Made by a program: the position numbers and the translations under genes. 64,000 nt of DNA from UBA11090 sp035560555 (GTDB taxonomy: Bacteria > Spirochaetota > Spirochaetia > Treponematales > Rectinemataceae). Shown piece after piece: positions 17,201 to 25,751 of this stretch; the stretch's first letter is position 1; each line of letters begins with the position of its first letter. The notes under the pieces are model-generated. The model ran no database searches and was not told the DNA's origin. It worked only from the letters and a program-made list of their open reading frames with translations. The stretch is taken from positions 62,001 through 126,000 of the forward strand of contig DATMZF010000021.1 of assembly GCA_035560555.1 (NCBI GenBank). The letters run 5' to 3'.

Positions 17201-17917
17201 TTACTTATCGTAACCCTGGGCCTTGAGATAAACAACCCTGTCCTTTGCGAGCTTGGCCCAATCGGTGTCCGGGAAATCGGAGAGAATCTTGTTGTAGCTT
17301 TCGAGGGCCGCTTTCCAGTCGGATTTTGCTTCGTTCAGGCGCGCGACGGAGAAATAGGCGTGCGAGAGGTTGGGCGTATCTTCTTTGTACTGGGCGATGA
17401 TTTTGCTGTAGTACTCGAGGGCGACATCGGCCTTCCCCTGCTCTTCCGCGGCCACGGCGGCGCTTTCCAGCGCCAGGGGAGCGAGATAGGTTTTCGGGAG
17501 TATCTTTGAGGCTTCGAGGCTGGCCGTTTCGGCGTTTGCCCAATCTTTCTTCACCGCGTAGAGGCTGCTCTTGGTGAACAGGGCCTGCTGCGCCGCGAAG
17601 GATTTCGGCCATTTCTTCGCCACGTCGTCGATATCGGCCATGATTCCGCTTTCAAGTTCGGTTTTCTTGGCTTCTTCGGATTCGTCGTTCCAGGCGGCGA
17701 TTTTGGTTCGCACTTCTTCCATGGCGCGCGATGAGTTCTCGGCGTGGGAATTGGATACTATGGAATAGACGCCGACGATCAAGAGAATACCTGCGAGGGC
17801 GCCGGCTATGGACAGGAAAATCACTCGTTTCTTGCTGACAAAATCCGAGAGTTTCTGGATGAAATCTTTTTTCTCTTCTTCGTTATCCGGCCTTATGATT
17901 TTTGCCTTGGTTTCCAC
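17201..17917 (-). CDS. Membrane-anchored TPR protein (YfgM/CDC27-like)
   Basis: The 238-residue protein has a charged cytoplasmic N-terminus, one transmembrane helix (about 34-55) and an external part built of TPR-like helix pairs with an Asn/Ala-rich consensus (YSKIIAQYKED, ALESYNKILSDFPDTDWAKLAKDR). The layout matches periplasmic TPR partners of envelope machines such as YfgM or the Tol-Pal accessory protein, but no specific function can be fixed. The start is GTG at 17917 behind GGAGTGAG. It follows the sigma-54-type activator by only 3 bases, so both are probably one transcript ending at the terminator at 17123. Confidence 0.75.
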   Translation of the reverse strand: METKAKIIRPDNEEEKKDFIQKLSDFVSKKRVIFLSIAGALAGILLIVGVYSIVSNSHAENSSRAMEEVRTKIAAWNDESEEAKKTELESGIMADIDDVAKKWPKSFAAQQALFTKSSLYAVKKDWANAETASLEASKILPKTYLAPLALESAAVAAEEQGKADVALEYYSKIIAQYKEDTPNLSHAYFSVARLNEAKSDWKAALESYNKILSDFPDTDWAKLAKDRVVYLKAQGYDK

Positions 17918-17920
17918 AGC

Positions 17921-19432
17921 TCACTCCTTAGGTTGTGCAATATTAAGCTCTTTTATCAATCTTGATAAGTAGGTACGTTGGATATTCATGGCCTTGGCTG
18001 TAGCCGTCTGGTTCCAACCCTGCAGCTCCAGGGCTTTTCTGATGAAGTGCGCCTTGAAGACGTTCATGGCGTCCTTGAGGTCCTTGCCGGTAAAGTCGTC
18101 AACGTCTTCGCTCTTTCCACCCAACATGAGATCGCCCGCCGTGATGACATGGTGCCGCGTCATCACGGCGGCCCGCTCGACCGCGTTCTCGAGCTCGCGG
18201 ACGTTGCCCGGCCAGGCGTAGGAGAGCATGCATTCCATGGCGGAGTCGGAAAAGCCGCTGATCTGCTTGTTCGTTTCCCTGGCGGCCTGTTTGAGGAAAT
18301 GCGAGGCGAGTGCCGGAATGTCCTCTTTCCGTTCGCGCAGCGGAGGCACGTAGAGTGGGAGAACATTGAGGCGGTAATAAAGGTCCGAGCGGAATTCCTG
18401 CTTGCTCACCATGGCCTCGAGATCACGGTTCGTCGCCGCGACGATGCGGACGTCGACGGTCTTTGTTTCGGATGAGCCCACTTTCTCAAAACTTTTCTGT
18501 TGGAGAACGCGAAGAAGTTTGGACTGGAGGCGAAGCGGCATTTCCGCGATCTCGTCGAGGAATATGGTTCCGCCGTCGGCTATTTCAAAACGCCCCTTCC
18601 TGTCCTGGTACGCGTCGGTGAAGGCGCCCTTCACGTGGCCAAAGAGTTCGCTTTCGAGGAGGGTTTCGGGCAGGGCCGCGCAGTTCACGCGCACGAAGGG
18701 CTTATCTGCCCGCTTCGACGCGCGGTGCAGCCTTTCGGCGAAGAGTTCCTTCCCTACCCCACTTTCGCCGAGTATCAGGACCGAGGCGTCGCTGGGCGCT
18801 ATTCTGTCGATAAGGTCAATTTTCTCGGCCATGGAGGATGAGGCGAAGATGAGATTGTGCCAGCCGGAGTTCGCGATGGCCTTCTCGCTCAGGTATGAGA
18901 GCTCAATGGAGGTTTTTTCGAGGAACCTAGCGTTCTCCACGGCTATCGCCGCCTGCGTCGCGAAGAGTTCGAGCCAGTAGAGGTCTTCTTCGAGAAAGTA
19001 CCGGCCCTTGGTTTTGTTGATCACTTCGATGACGCCCACGAGGGCGCCCTTCACTTTCATGGGCACGGCGAGGATGGATTTTGTGGGAAAATCGACCGCT
19101 TTGGAAATGGATGGCGAAAACCTTGAATCGCCGGCGGGATCGTTGACGATGAGCGATTGGCCGTGCTGGACAACCCAACCGATGATCCCTTCCTTGGGAT
19201 CCTGGAGTTTTCCGGTTATCTCGGCTTTTCGCGGACCGATGGCGATCTCGAAGCGGAGTTTATTCGCGACGGGATCATATAAAACGAGGCTCGCCGCTTC
19301 CGCGCCGACGAGCCTCGCCGATGACTCTATAATCTGCGACATAAGAACGTTTCCATCGGAATAATTCGAGTTGATCAGCGCGCAAACTTCAATGAGCAAC
19401 TCGAACTTCGCTTGGTCTATCGTCCCCACCAT
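17921..19432 (-). CDS. GAF-domain sigma-54-dependent transcription activator
   Basis: This is a 503-residue regulator with three parts. A GAF sensor domain spans about residues 10-175, and an AAA+ domain carries Walker A GESGVGKE (222-229), the sigma-54 contact loop GAFTDA (269-274), and Walker B GGTIFLDE (287-294). A Fis-type helix-turn-helix lies at the end (LELQGWNQTATAKAMNIQRTYLSRL). It resembles NifA/FhlA-like activators that sense a small ligand instead of being phosphorylated. The loop reads GAFTDA where GAFTGA is canonical. The target genes and ligand are unknown, and rpoN is not in the window. The ATG has a weak ribosome site, and a GTG one codon later is an alternative. Confidence 0.9.
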   Translation of the reverse strand: MVGTIDQAKFELLIEVCALINSNYSDGNVLMSQIIESSARLVGAEAASLVLYDPVANKLRFEIAIGPRKAEITGKLQDPKEGIIGWVVQHGQSLIVNDPAGDSRFSPSISKAVDFPTKSILAVPMKVKGALVGVIEVINKTKGRYFLEEDLYWLELFATQAAIAVENARFLEKTSIELSYLSEKAIANSGWHNLIFASSSMAEKIDLIDRIAPSDASVLILGESGVGKELFAERLHRASKRADKPFVRVNCAALPETLLESELFGHVKGAFTDAYQDRKGRFEIADGGTIFLDEIAEMPLRLQSKLLRVLQQKSFEKVGSSETKTVDVRIVAATNRDLEAMVSKQEFRSDLYYRLNVLPLYVPPLRERKEDIPALASHFLKQAARETNKQISGFSDSAMECMLSYAWPGNVRELENAVERAAVMTRHHVITAGDLMLGGKSEDVDDFTGKDLKDAMNVFKAHFIRKALELQGWNQTATAKAMNIQRTYLSRLIKELNIAQPKE

Positions 19433-19470
19433 CGCCTTTGTCTTTTCTCAACCTACCGCGCCGCGGTAGA

Positions 19471-21201
19471 TCAAGAGGTTTTCTTCGTGTTATCGCGCTC
19501 TTTGAGCAAATCGCCGATGGTATATCCGGCATCGTTATCTTCGCTCTGCATGAACTTGGAAATTTCCTCTCGCTGCTGGCGCTGAACCAGATCGCGGATG
19601 GAAAGGCCGAGTTTCTGCCTTTCGGGATTCAAGTCGACAACGACGGCCTTAACGGCCATGCCAACGGTGAAGGTCTTGAGAGCGTCGTCCCATGAAACGT
19701 CCCTATCGGAGCTGAGATCCTGTTTCTTGACGAGGCCGTCTATATCGCCCTGGACTTTGACGAACACGCCAAAATCGGTGACGTTGGAGACCGTGCCCTC
19801 GACGATGGAACCTACCCTGAACGCCCTCGCGAACGATCGCCAGGGGTCTTCGGAGAGCTGCTTCACGCCGAGACGGACATTCCGTTCTTCGGGATTGCTC
19901 TCGATGACCACCACTTCGATCTCTTCGCCTTCGTGGAGAACGGATGCGGGATTCTTGACCCTGGAGGTCCAGGACAGATCGTCCACGTGGAGGAATCCGT
20001 CGATGCCCTCTTCCAGCTCGACGAAGGCGCCGGCGTTGGTCACTTTCACGATTTTGCGGGTGAGGCGCATTCCGACGGGGTAATGGTCGTTGATACTGTC
20101 CCAGGGATTGACCTGAACCTGCTTGAGTCCGAGAGAGACCTTGCCCGCCTGGATGTCGTAGCCCAGGACCATGCAATCGACGAGGTCGCCGGGCTTGAGC
20201 ATGTCTTCGGGCTTGTGAACCTTCTTGACCCAGGAGAATTCGGAGATGTGAGCCAGACCCTCGATGCCCTCTTCCAGTTCGATGAAGGCGCCGTAGTCCG
20301 TGAGCTTGGTCACCTTGCCTTTGACGATATCGTTGACGTGATACTTTTCCTCGAAGGTGAACCAGGGATCCTGGCTGAAGTGCTTCAGGGAAAGGTTGAT
20401 GCGCTTTTCCTCCGGTTCGAGACGGATGACCTTGAGTTCGATTTCCTGGCCCTTGCGGACATAGTCCTTGGGGCGGGTCACGTGACCCCAGCTCATGTCG
20501 TTGATGTGGAGAAGACCGTCGAAGCCGCCAAGGTCGATGAAAGCCCCAAAGCTGGTGAAGCTCTTCACGACGCCCTTGACCGTGTCGCCAATCTGCACGT
20601 TCTGGAAGAATGCCTCGCGGCGCTTATCGATGTCTTCCTCGAGCCACTTTCTGCGGTTGAGGATTATGTTGATCTTTTTCTCGGAATAGAGGCGCTCGAG
20701 ATAGAACTTGCTCTTGAGACCGACGAAACCTTCGCCGCTCTCGACTCTCTGGATATCGGCCTTGGAAGAAGGCAGGAATCCCTTGAGCCCATGTCCGAGG
20801 TCGGCTTCGAAACCGCCCTTCACTTCTTTCTCGATCGTTCCATCGACGGGCTGATGTTCCTTGAAGGCGTTCGCCACGGCTTTCCAGAAGACTTTTTCTT
20901 CCGCGCGCTTCTTGGAGACAATCACCTCGCCCGAATGGGTTTCTTTTTTGACAAGGATGACTTTGACGTCGTCGCCGACCTTGGGGACTTCATCGCCGAA
21001 TTCGATAACGGGGATTTTGCCTTCGGATTTGTATCCAACGTCGACGAACACGAAGTCGCCTGCTATCTGCACGACTTTGCCGTCTATTAAATCTCCCTCC
21101 TCCAGCCCCTCGAAACTTTTGAGGTACTGCTCCTGCAATTGTGTCTGGAATTCGTCGCGGGCGGGAGCGGCGGCGTCCATTTCCACTTCCTTATTCTCCA
21201 T
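19471..21201 (-). CDS. rpsA: Ribosomal protein S1
   Basis: S1 helps the 30S subunit bind and unfold mRNA. The 576-residue protein contains six consecutive S1 (OB-fold) repeats. The first two are divergent; the later ones share the pattern G-x-V-x3-T-x-F/Y-G-A-F-V/I-x-L-x-x-G-I-x-G-L-L/A-H-I/V (for example ASFGAFIDLGGFDGLLHINDMSWG). The C-terminal 35 residues are charged and unstructured. The gene starts 11 bases inside the end of cmk, the common cmk-rpsA pairing. The start ATG is preceded by GGGAAG. It is the most highly expressed product expected in this operon. Confidence 0.95.
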   Translation of the reverse strand: MENKEVEMDAAAPARDEFQTQLQEQYLKSFEGLEEGDLIDGKVVQIAGDFVFVDVGYKSEGKIPVIEFGDEVPKVGDDVKVILVKKETHSGEVIVSKKRAEEKVFWKAVANAFKEHQPVDGTIEKEVKGGFEADLGHGLKGFLPSSKADIQRVESGEGFVGLKSKFYLERLYSEKKINIILNRRKWLEEDIDKRREAFFQNVQIGDTVKGVVKSFTSFGAFIDLGGFDGLLHINDMSWGHVTRPKDYVRKGQEIELKVIRLEPEEKRINLSLKHFSQDPWFTFEEKYHVNDIVKGKVTKLTDYGAFIELEEGIEGLAHISEFSWVKKVHKPEDMLKPGDLVDCMVLGYDIQAGKVSLGLKQVQVNPWDSINDHYPVGMRLTRKIVKVTNAGAFVELEEGIDGFLHVDDLSWTSRVKNPASVLHEGEEIEVVVIESNPEERNVRLGVKQLSEDPWRSFARAFRVGSIVEGTVSNVTDFGVFVKVQGDIDGLVKKQDLSSDRDVSWDDALKTFTVGMAVKAVVVDLNPERQKLGLSIRDLVQRQQREEISKFMQSEDNDAGYTIGDLLKERDNTKKTS

Positions 21202-21847
21202 GTGCTTCCCTTAAGTGTAGAATTTTACTGTTCACTCTCTCATAAACTTGCTCTATGGTCAAGCCGGATGTATCCAAATAGAGGGCGTCGGGGGCGATTT
21301 TTAAGGCTCCGACTTTCTTATTCATGTCTATCGTATCCCTCATCCTGATATTCTCGAGTATGGCTTCATAGGTCATGCTGGAGCTGCCCTGATCGAAACG
21401 CCTTCTGGCCCTCTCCTCCACCGACGCGTCTATATAGAATTTGGCTTCGGCTTCTGGGAAAACCTCGGTCGTCATGTCGCGCCCTTCCACGACGCTGTCG
21501 CGGTTGGCGGCCAGTCTTCGCACGATAGCGTTGACGATGTTCCGAATCTCAGGGATCACCGAAACCTGCGAAACGATGGCGTCCACCGCCGAACCGCGCA
21601 GCTCGGCGACGACTTTCACGCCGTCGAGGATTATGGATCCGTCGGGGTCGCAGTCGATGCGGATCGAGGAGGCGCAGCCGAGGAGCGCCTCCTTGTCCTC
21701 GAACCCTATGCCGCGCCGTATGGAGGCGAGGGAAATCGCCCTGTAGATGTTGCCCGAGTTGATGTAGGTGAAACCCAGCCTGGAGGAAAGAAGCTTGGCT
21801 ATCGTCGACTTGCCGCAGCCGGCGGGTCCATCCATGGCCACTATCAT
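21191..21847 (-). CDS. cmk: Cytidylate kinase Cmk
   Basis: Cmk phosphorylates CMP and dCMP using ATP. The 218-residue protein has the P-loop GPAGCGKS (7-14) and the cmk-specific NSGNIYRA-like block that replaces the usual DTGAMYRA. The late R-rich lid region is YIDASVEERARRRF, and the RDMTTEVFPEA segment is typical (GRDIGTVVFP in E. coli). It overlaps rluB upstream by four bases and rpsA downstream by eleven. A second CMP-kinase-like gene lies at 34368-34901. Confidence 0.93.
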   Translation of the reverse strand: MIVAMDGPAGCGKSTIAKLLSSRLGFTYINSGNIYRAISLASIRRGIGFEDKEALLGCASSIRIDCDPDGSIILDGVKVVAELRGSAVDAIVSQVSVIPEIRNIVNAIVRRLAANRDSVVEGRDMTTEVFPEAEAKFYIDASVEERARRRFDQGSSSMTYEAILENIRMRDTIDMNKKVGALKIAPDALYLDTSGLTIEQVYERVNSKILHLREAHGE

Positions 21848-22593
21848 TTTTTTGGATCCCTTCTTCGGGATTGTTCCGAAAACGCGCGCAAGGCCGCTAC
21901 TTCCTCGGGCGATAGCTCGCGGTGCGCTCCTTCGGCTAGGTCGCCCAACGCTATCGGCCCGATCCTCACTCTTTTCAGCTTGAGGGCGCGCAGGCCGAAA
22001 TGCTCGAGCACTCGACGGATTTCCCTGTTCTTGCCCTCGATGAGGATGGTCCTCATCTTTCTTTCGGAGAGGACATGGACGGATTCCGCTTTATACAGAA
22101 TATCATCCACGAGAACGCCGGCCTCGAACTCCTGGGCGAAGGTCTCGGGGATGTCCAAATCGGTCTCAACCTCGTATTCCTTGTCGATGAGACCGCTTGG
22201 ATGCACCATAAGGGCGGTCAGGTCGCCATCGTTCGTGAAGAGGAGAAGGCCCGAAGACCACTGGTCGAGACGTCCGACATTGTAGACGCGCTCCTCCACC
22301 GAGGAGCCTAGGAGGGAGGAGGCCACCGGCCTGCCCATCTCGTCCGACATGGAGGTGACGAAGCCCACCGGCTTGTTGAGCGCTATGTATCTCAAGGTGG
22401 TCTGTCGCCTGACGATCCGTCCGTCCAGGCGCACTTCATCGCCCGCGACGGCGCTGTCGCCGAGCTTGGCGACGGCCCCGTTGACCGACACCCTGCCCTC
22501 CACGAGCAGTTTTTCGCAGGCGCGGCGGGAACCAAGTCCGCAGGAAGCGAGATAAGCCTGAAGGCGGATTTTTTCGCGCGGTGTAGAATTCAT
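21844..22593 (-). CDS. rluB: RsuA/RluB-family 23S rRNA pseudouridine synthase
   Basis: The 249-residue enzyme has an N-terminal S4 RNA-binding domain (LQAYLASCGLGSRRACEKLL) and the RsuA-family catalytic core. The core motif is NVGRLDQWSSGLLLFTNDG, with the catalytic Asp at residue 110. A KEYEV block and the late GKNREIRRVLEHFGL motif complete the family pattern. RluB modifies U2605 of 23S rRNA in E. coli; the exact site here is inferred. The usual genomic association scpA-scpB-rluB(-cmk) is present, with ATGA overlaps on both sides. Confidence 0.9.
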   Translation of the reverse strand: MNSTPREKIRLQAYLASCGLGSRRACEKLLVEGRVSVNGAVAKLGDSAVAGDEVRLDGRIVRRQTTLRYIALNKPVGFVTSMSDEMGRPVASSLLGSSVEERVYNVGRLDQWSSGLLLFTNDGDLTALMVHPSGLIDKEYEVETDLDIPETFAQEFEAGVLVDDILYKAESVHVLSERKMRTILIEGKNREIRRVLEHFGLRALKLKRVRIGPIALGDLAEGAHRELSPEEVAALRAFSEQSRRRDPKK

Positions 22594-23147
22594 CCCTGTT
22601 CACCCTCTGTTTTTTCGAAGCGGTTTCTTTCGATTTCGCTGAGCTTGGGCAGGTCCGCTATGGAGCCCAGCTTGAAGTACTTGAGGAATTCCTGGGTTGT
22701 GCCGTAGAGCATCGGCTTGCCGGGCACCTCTTTCTTGCCCACTTCCTGTATGAATTCGCGCGAAAGAAGGAAGCGGATCATGCCGTCGGCTGACACGCCG
22801 CGGATCGCCTCAACCTCAGCCCTCGTGATGGGCTGGGAGTAGGCGATGATCGAGAGGGTTTCCATGGCGGCCCGCGACAGTTTCGCCTCGTTTTTCTTGC
22901 CGTAGTGGTCCTTCAGGTACTCCCAGAGTTCGACCTTTGGGGCCAGTATCCAGCCGCCGCCCGAGCGGATGGGCGCGAATCCGTGCACGGGGGATTCGTA
23001 TTCCGCCTGGATCCGCTGCAGGGCGTTCAGCACGTCTTCTTCCGACAAGCCCGAAACCCGCGAAAGGTAAGCTTCGCTCACCGGTTCGCTTTCGAGAAAG
23101 AGTATGGCCCCGATTATGGACGCATCGTTTTCAGGAGTCTTTTCCAT
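22590..23147 (-). CDS. scpB: Segregation and condensation protein ScpB
   Basis: ScpB forms the SMC-kleisin complex with ScpA for chromosome compaction. The protein is 185 residues with two winged-helix domains. Recognisable blocks are IIGAILFLESEPVS, LSRAAMETLSIIAYSQPITRAEVEAIRG and GKPMLYGTTQEFLKYFKL. The ATG at 23147 is the start that gives the normal length. The frame is open for another 59 codons upstream, but that part is antisense-like, Ser/Trp-rich and overlaps scpA. The gene overlaps the scpA end by 17 bases. smc is not in the window. Confidence 0.93.
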   Translation of the reverse strand: MEKTPENDASIIGAILFLESEPVSEAYLSRVSGLSEEDVLNALQRIQAEYESPVHGFAPIRSGGGWILAPKVELWEYLKDHYGKKNEAKLSRAAMETLSIIAYSQPITRAEVEAIRGVSADGMIRFLLSREFIQEVGKKEVPGKPMLYGTTQEFLKYFKLGSIADLPKLSEIERNRFEKTEGEQG

Positions 23148-23937
23148 TGAGAACCTCGTTCGCGTAGGGGAAAATGAGAATATCGCCAAAGAGTCTATGC
23201 TGCTTGATGCGGATGAACTTGTTTTTGACCGCTTCCAGCATGGCCAGGAAGGCGCAGGCCAGGTCCAGGGCCGATCTAGGCCTCGTGATGAGTTCCACGA
23301 AGGAGAAACTGCCCTTTCGGTCAAGCAGTTCCCTCATCAGCGCCACTTTTTCGTTGATGGACACTTCCTCGTAGAGATCGATGATCCGCTCCGAGTTGAA
23401 ATTCTGGACCAGGGAAGAGAAGGTGCGCAGGAGGTCCCAGACATCGATATCCTGCCAGAGCGTCTCGTCCTCATCGTCGGGAAACGGCAGCGTCCTCTGC
23501 ATGCAAGAGCGCTCCAGCGTCCACTCTACCTCCATTTCGCGCTGCTCCATGAGTCCCGAGAGCTTTTTGTACTTCTGGTACTCGATCAGCTTTTCGATGA
23601 GCCCCTGGCGGGGGTCGTCGATATCCTCGTCGTCGAGCGAGCTCGAGGGAATGAGCATTCGGGATTTTATGAGGAGGAGCGTCGCGGCCAGGTTGTAGAA
23701 CTCGGAAAGCTCATCGAGATCGACGCCCTCCTCGCTCCTCAGGCATTCCAGATACTGTTCGGTTATGGAAGCGATATGGATATCGTAGATGTTCATATCG
23801 TTGCGCTTTATCAGAAAAAGAAGCAGGTCCAGGGGGCCTTCGAAATCCTTGAGCCTGAAATTTCTTCGGGGCGAGGCGCTTTCGACGTACGAGGCTGGGG
23901 TGGCTATGGCGGTGTCGCTGTCAGGATTGTTGTTCAT
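23131..23937 (-). CDS. scpA: Segregation and condensation protein ScpA (kleisin)
   Basis: ScpA is the kleisin that bridges the SMC heads. The 268-residue protein begins with a 28-residue variable segment. The family block then follows: FEGPLDLLLFLIKRNDMNIYDIHIASITEQYLE, then FYNLAATLLLIKSRMLIP. The middle is acidic and poorly conserved. A C-terminal winged helix ends in FLAMLEAVKNKFIRIKQH. ATG at 23937 overlaps the folK stop by one base; a GTG one codon upstream is an equal alternative. There is no clear ribosome site, so translational coupling is likely. Confidence 0.93.
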   Translation of the reverse strand: MNNNPDSDTAIATPASYVESASPRRNFRLKDFEGPLDLLLFLIKRNDMNIYDIHIASITEQYLECLRSEEGVDLDELSEFYNLAATLLLIKSRMLIPSSSLDDEDIDDPRQGLIEKLIEYQKYKKLSGLMEQREMEVEWTLERSCMQRTLPFPDDEDETLWQDIDVWDLLRTFSSLVQNFNSERIIDLYEEVSINEKVALMRELLDRKGSFSFVELITRPRSALDLACAFLAMLEAVKNKFIRIKQHRLFGDILIFPYANEVLNGKDS

Positions 23938-24446
23938 CACGGATACGCTGCATCATATATGCGGTCGACCGCCGGGTAAATACCCTGGGGAGGAAGCTCG
24001 GCGAGGAAATCCCGAAACGCCCTGCCGCTTACGGGGTCTAAGAGCCCCGGGTCCAGCTCCAAGAGAGGGAGGAGCACGAACTTTCTCTCTCTCATGCCGG
24101 GGTGGGGAACGACGAGATCGTCGTCGGCAATGATCCTTTCCCCGAAAAGCAATATGTCGATATCCATTGTTCTCGCGCCCTTGGGCACGACGGCCGAGCG
24201 GTCCCTGCCGAGTTCCCGCTCGATGCGCTGAATGGCTTTCAGGACGTCGTGGGGTTCGAGTTCAGTCATGCCCGAGAAAACCGCGTTGAGAAAGTCGGGC
24301 TGGTCCTCGACGTATCGGGCCTTGGACCGCCACAACCCCGACAGACGGCCGCCTGAGACGACTTTCCCGAGAAGGGAAACCGCTCTTCCGATGAGGGCTT
24401 CGCTATTTCCGAGGTTGGAGCCGACGCCGAACCATACTGTTTCCAT
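23937..24446 (-). CDS. folK: 2-amino-4-hydroxy-6-hydroxymethyldihydropteridine pyrophosphokinase
   Basis: HPPK transfers pyrophosphate from ATP to the pterin in folate synthesis. The 169-residue protein has GVGSNLGN, the substrate-binding QPDFLNAV, the ATP-binding E(R)ELGRDR, and the signature GARTMDIDILLFG with the two metal-binding Asp residues, followed by VPHPGMRERKFVLLPL. Length and motif order are standard. It lies 8 bases after recA and upstream of scpA, so folate synthesis is only incidentally linked to its neighbours. No other folate gene is in the window. Confidence 0.95.
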   Translation of the reverse strand: METVWFGVGSNLGNSEALIGRAVSLLGKVVSGGRLSGLWRSKARYVEDQPDFLNAVFSGMTELEPHDVLKAIQRIERELGRDRSAVVPKGARTMDIDILLFGERIIADDDLVVPHPGMRERKFVLLPLLELDPGLLDPVSGRAFRDFLAELPPQGIYPAVDRIYDAAYP

Positions 24447-24454
24447 GGGCCTCT

Positions 24455-25681
24455 TCAGAAGAGATCGTCGGCGCTGATGACGCTCGCGCCGTCGACTTCC
24501 GTCCTGCTCTTCGCGCTATCGGCCTTGGTCTTCGCTTCCTCGGGAGAGAGCGGCGAGGCCACCGCGATGCCGTTTTGGGCGGCTGTCGCCTTTTCGAACA
24601 TTTTCGCGCGGACATCCTTTTCGATCGCCATAGCCATATCGGGATTCTGCTCGAGGTAGGTCTTGGCGTTTTCCCTGCCCTGCCCGATCTTCTCGTCGCC
24701 CCTGGTGTACCATGCGCCTTTCTTGTCGATCACAGAGTACTTGACCGCGGCGTCGAGGAGGGACGCCGACCAAGATATTCCCTTGCCAAATATGATTTCC
24801 AGCTCTGCCCGCCTGAAGGGCGGGGCTACTTTGTTCTTCACTACCTTGACTCGCACCTTGTTTCCGACGGCGTCTTCGTCGCCGTGCTCGATAGTCTCTA
24901 TTTTTCGCACTTCGAGCCTGACTGAGGCGTAGAACTTCAGGGCGTTTCCGCCCGTCGTCGTCTCGGGATTGCCGAACATGATGCCGATTTTCATGCGAAT
25001 CTGGTTGATGAAGATGAGAATGGTCTTGCTTTTCGAGAGGCTCCCCGCGAGTTTTCGCAGCGCCTGGCTCATGAGCCTCGCCTGGAGGCCCATATGGGCG
25101 TCGCCCATCTCGCCTTCGATCTCAGCCTGGGGCGTGAGGGCCGCCACGGAGTCTATGACGATGACATCCACGGCGCCCGAGCGGATGAGGGATTCGGCGA
25201 TGTCGAGGGCCTGTTCGCCGTTGTCGGGCTGGGAAACCCAGAGCTCATCTATGTCGACGCCCAAATTGCGCGCGTAGACGGGATCGAGGGCGTGCTCGGC
25301 GTCGATGAAGGCGGCTATGCCTCCCCTCTTTTGTGCTTCGGCGATGGCGTGAAGGGCGAGCGTGGTTTTTCCCGAAGATTCTGGTCCGTAGATCTCCACG
25401 ATCCTGCCTCGGGGGTATCCGCCGATGCCGAGAGCCTCGTCGAGAAGGATGGAGCCCGAAGGAATGGCTTCGATACCCTGCGCGCTCGAGTGGGCCCCGA
25501 GCTTCATGAGGGAACCCTGGCCGAACTGTTTCTCTATCTGAAGCCGCGCGGCTTCGAGGGCTTTCTGTTTTTCGGCATTCTCATGCGGCTTGGAGGCGCC
25601 GCCATTTCCGGCTTCCATGCCGAGAGAGGCTGCCTGTTCAGCGGCCACATCGGCCGCACGTACGCTTGGTTTTCTTCCCAT
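24455..25681 (-). CDS. recA: Recombinase RecA
   Basis: RecA forms filaments on single-stranded DNA and drives strand exchange and the SOS response. The 408-residue protein has the P-loop GPESSGKT (99-106), Walker B VIVIDSVAAL, the L1 and L2 loop region (QALRKLAG...SKTILIFINQIRMKIG, NPETTTGGNALKFYAS) and an acidic C-terminal tail. The P-loop sits about 33 residues later than in E. coli, because of an Ala-rich N-terminal extension. ATG at 25681 has GGAGGAA four bases away; the frame is open 15 codons further but without a better site. No LexA-like box was evident upstream. Confidence 0.96.
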   Translation of the reverse strand: MGRKPSVRAADVAAEQAASLGMEAGNGGASKPHENAEKQKALEAARLQIEKQFGQGSLMKLGAHSSAQGIEAIPSGSILLDEALGIGGYPRGRIVEIYGPESSGKTTLALHAIAEAQKRGGIAAFIDAEHALDPVYARNLGVDIDELWVSQPDNGEQALDIAESLIRSGAVDVIVIDSVAALTPQAEIEGEMGDAHMGLQARLMSQALRKLAGSLSKSKTILIFINQIRMKIGIMFGNPETTTGGNALKFYASVRLEVRKIETIEHGDEDAVGNKVRVKVVKNKVAPPFRRAELEIIFGKGISWSASLLDAAVKYSVIDKKGAWYTRGDEKIGQGRENAKTYLEQNPDMAMAIEKDVRAKMFEKATAAQNGIAVASPLSPEEAKTKADSAKSRTEVDGASVISADDLF

Positions 25682-25712
25682 AATTTCCTCCACACCTCTC
25701 ATTACAGTTAAA

Positions 25713-25718
25713 ATCATA
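25713..25718 (-). promoter_or_regulatory. Possible -10 box upstream of recA
   Basis: TATGAT read leftwards sits 32 bases upstream of the recA start, in the 70-base gap after the upstream permease gene. A T-rich stretch takes the place of a clear -35 box. recA may thus have its own promoter in addition to read-through. Confidence 0.35.
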
Positions 25719-25751
25719 CCATACACATCAAAAAAATGATAGAAAAAGACC

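Noticed and set aside
19450..19470. CTACCGCG/CGCGGTAG hairpin after rpsA as a terminator
   Set aside because: The stem is good but no T-run follows on the minus strand, and the activator starts within 40 bases; read-through is more likely.
19933..21090. Plus-strand 385-codon open frame opposite rpsA
   Set aside because: The minus strand encodes six S1 repeats; this frame is repetitive only because the repeats are.
25681..25751. LexA-binding (SOS) box upstream of recA
   Set aside because: Neither a CTGT-N8-ACAG nor a GAAC-N4-GTTC type site could be found in the gap.
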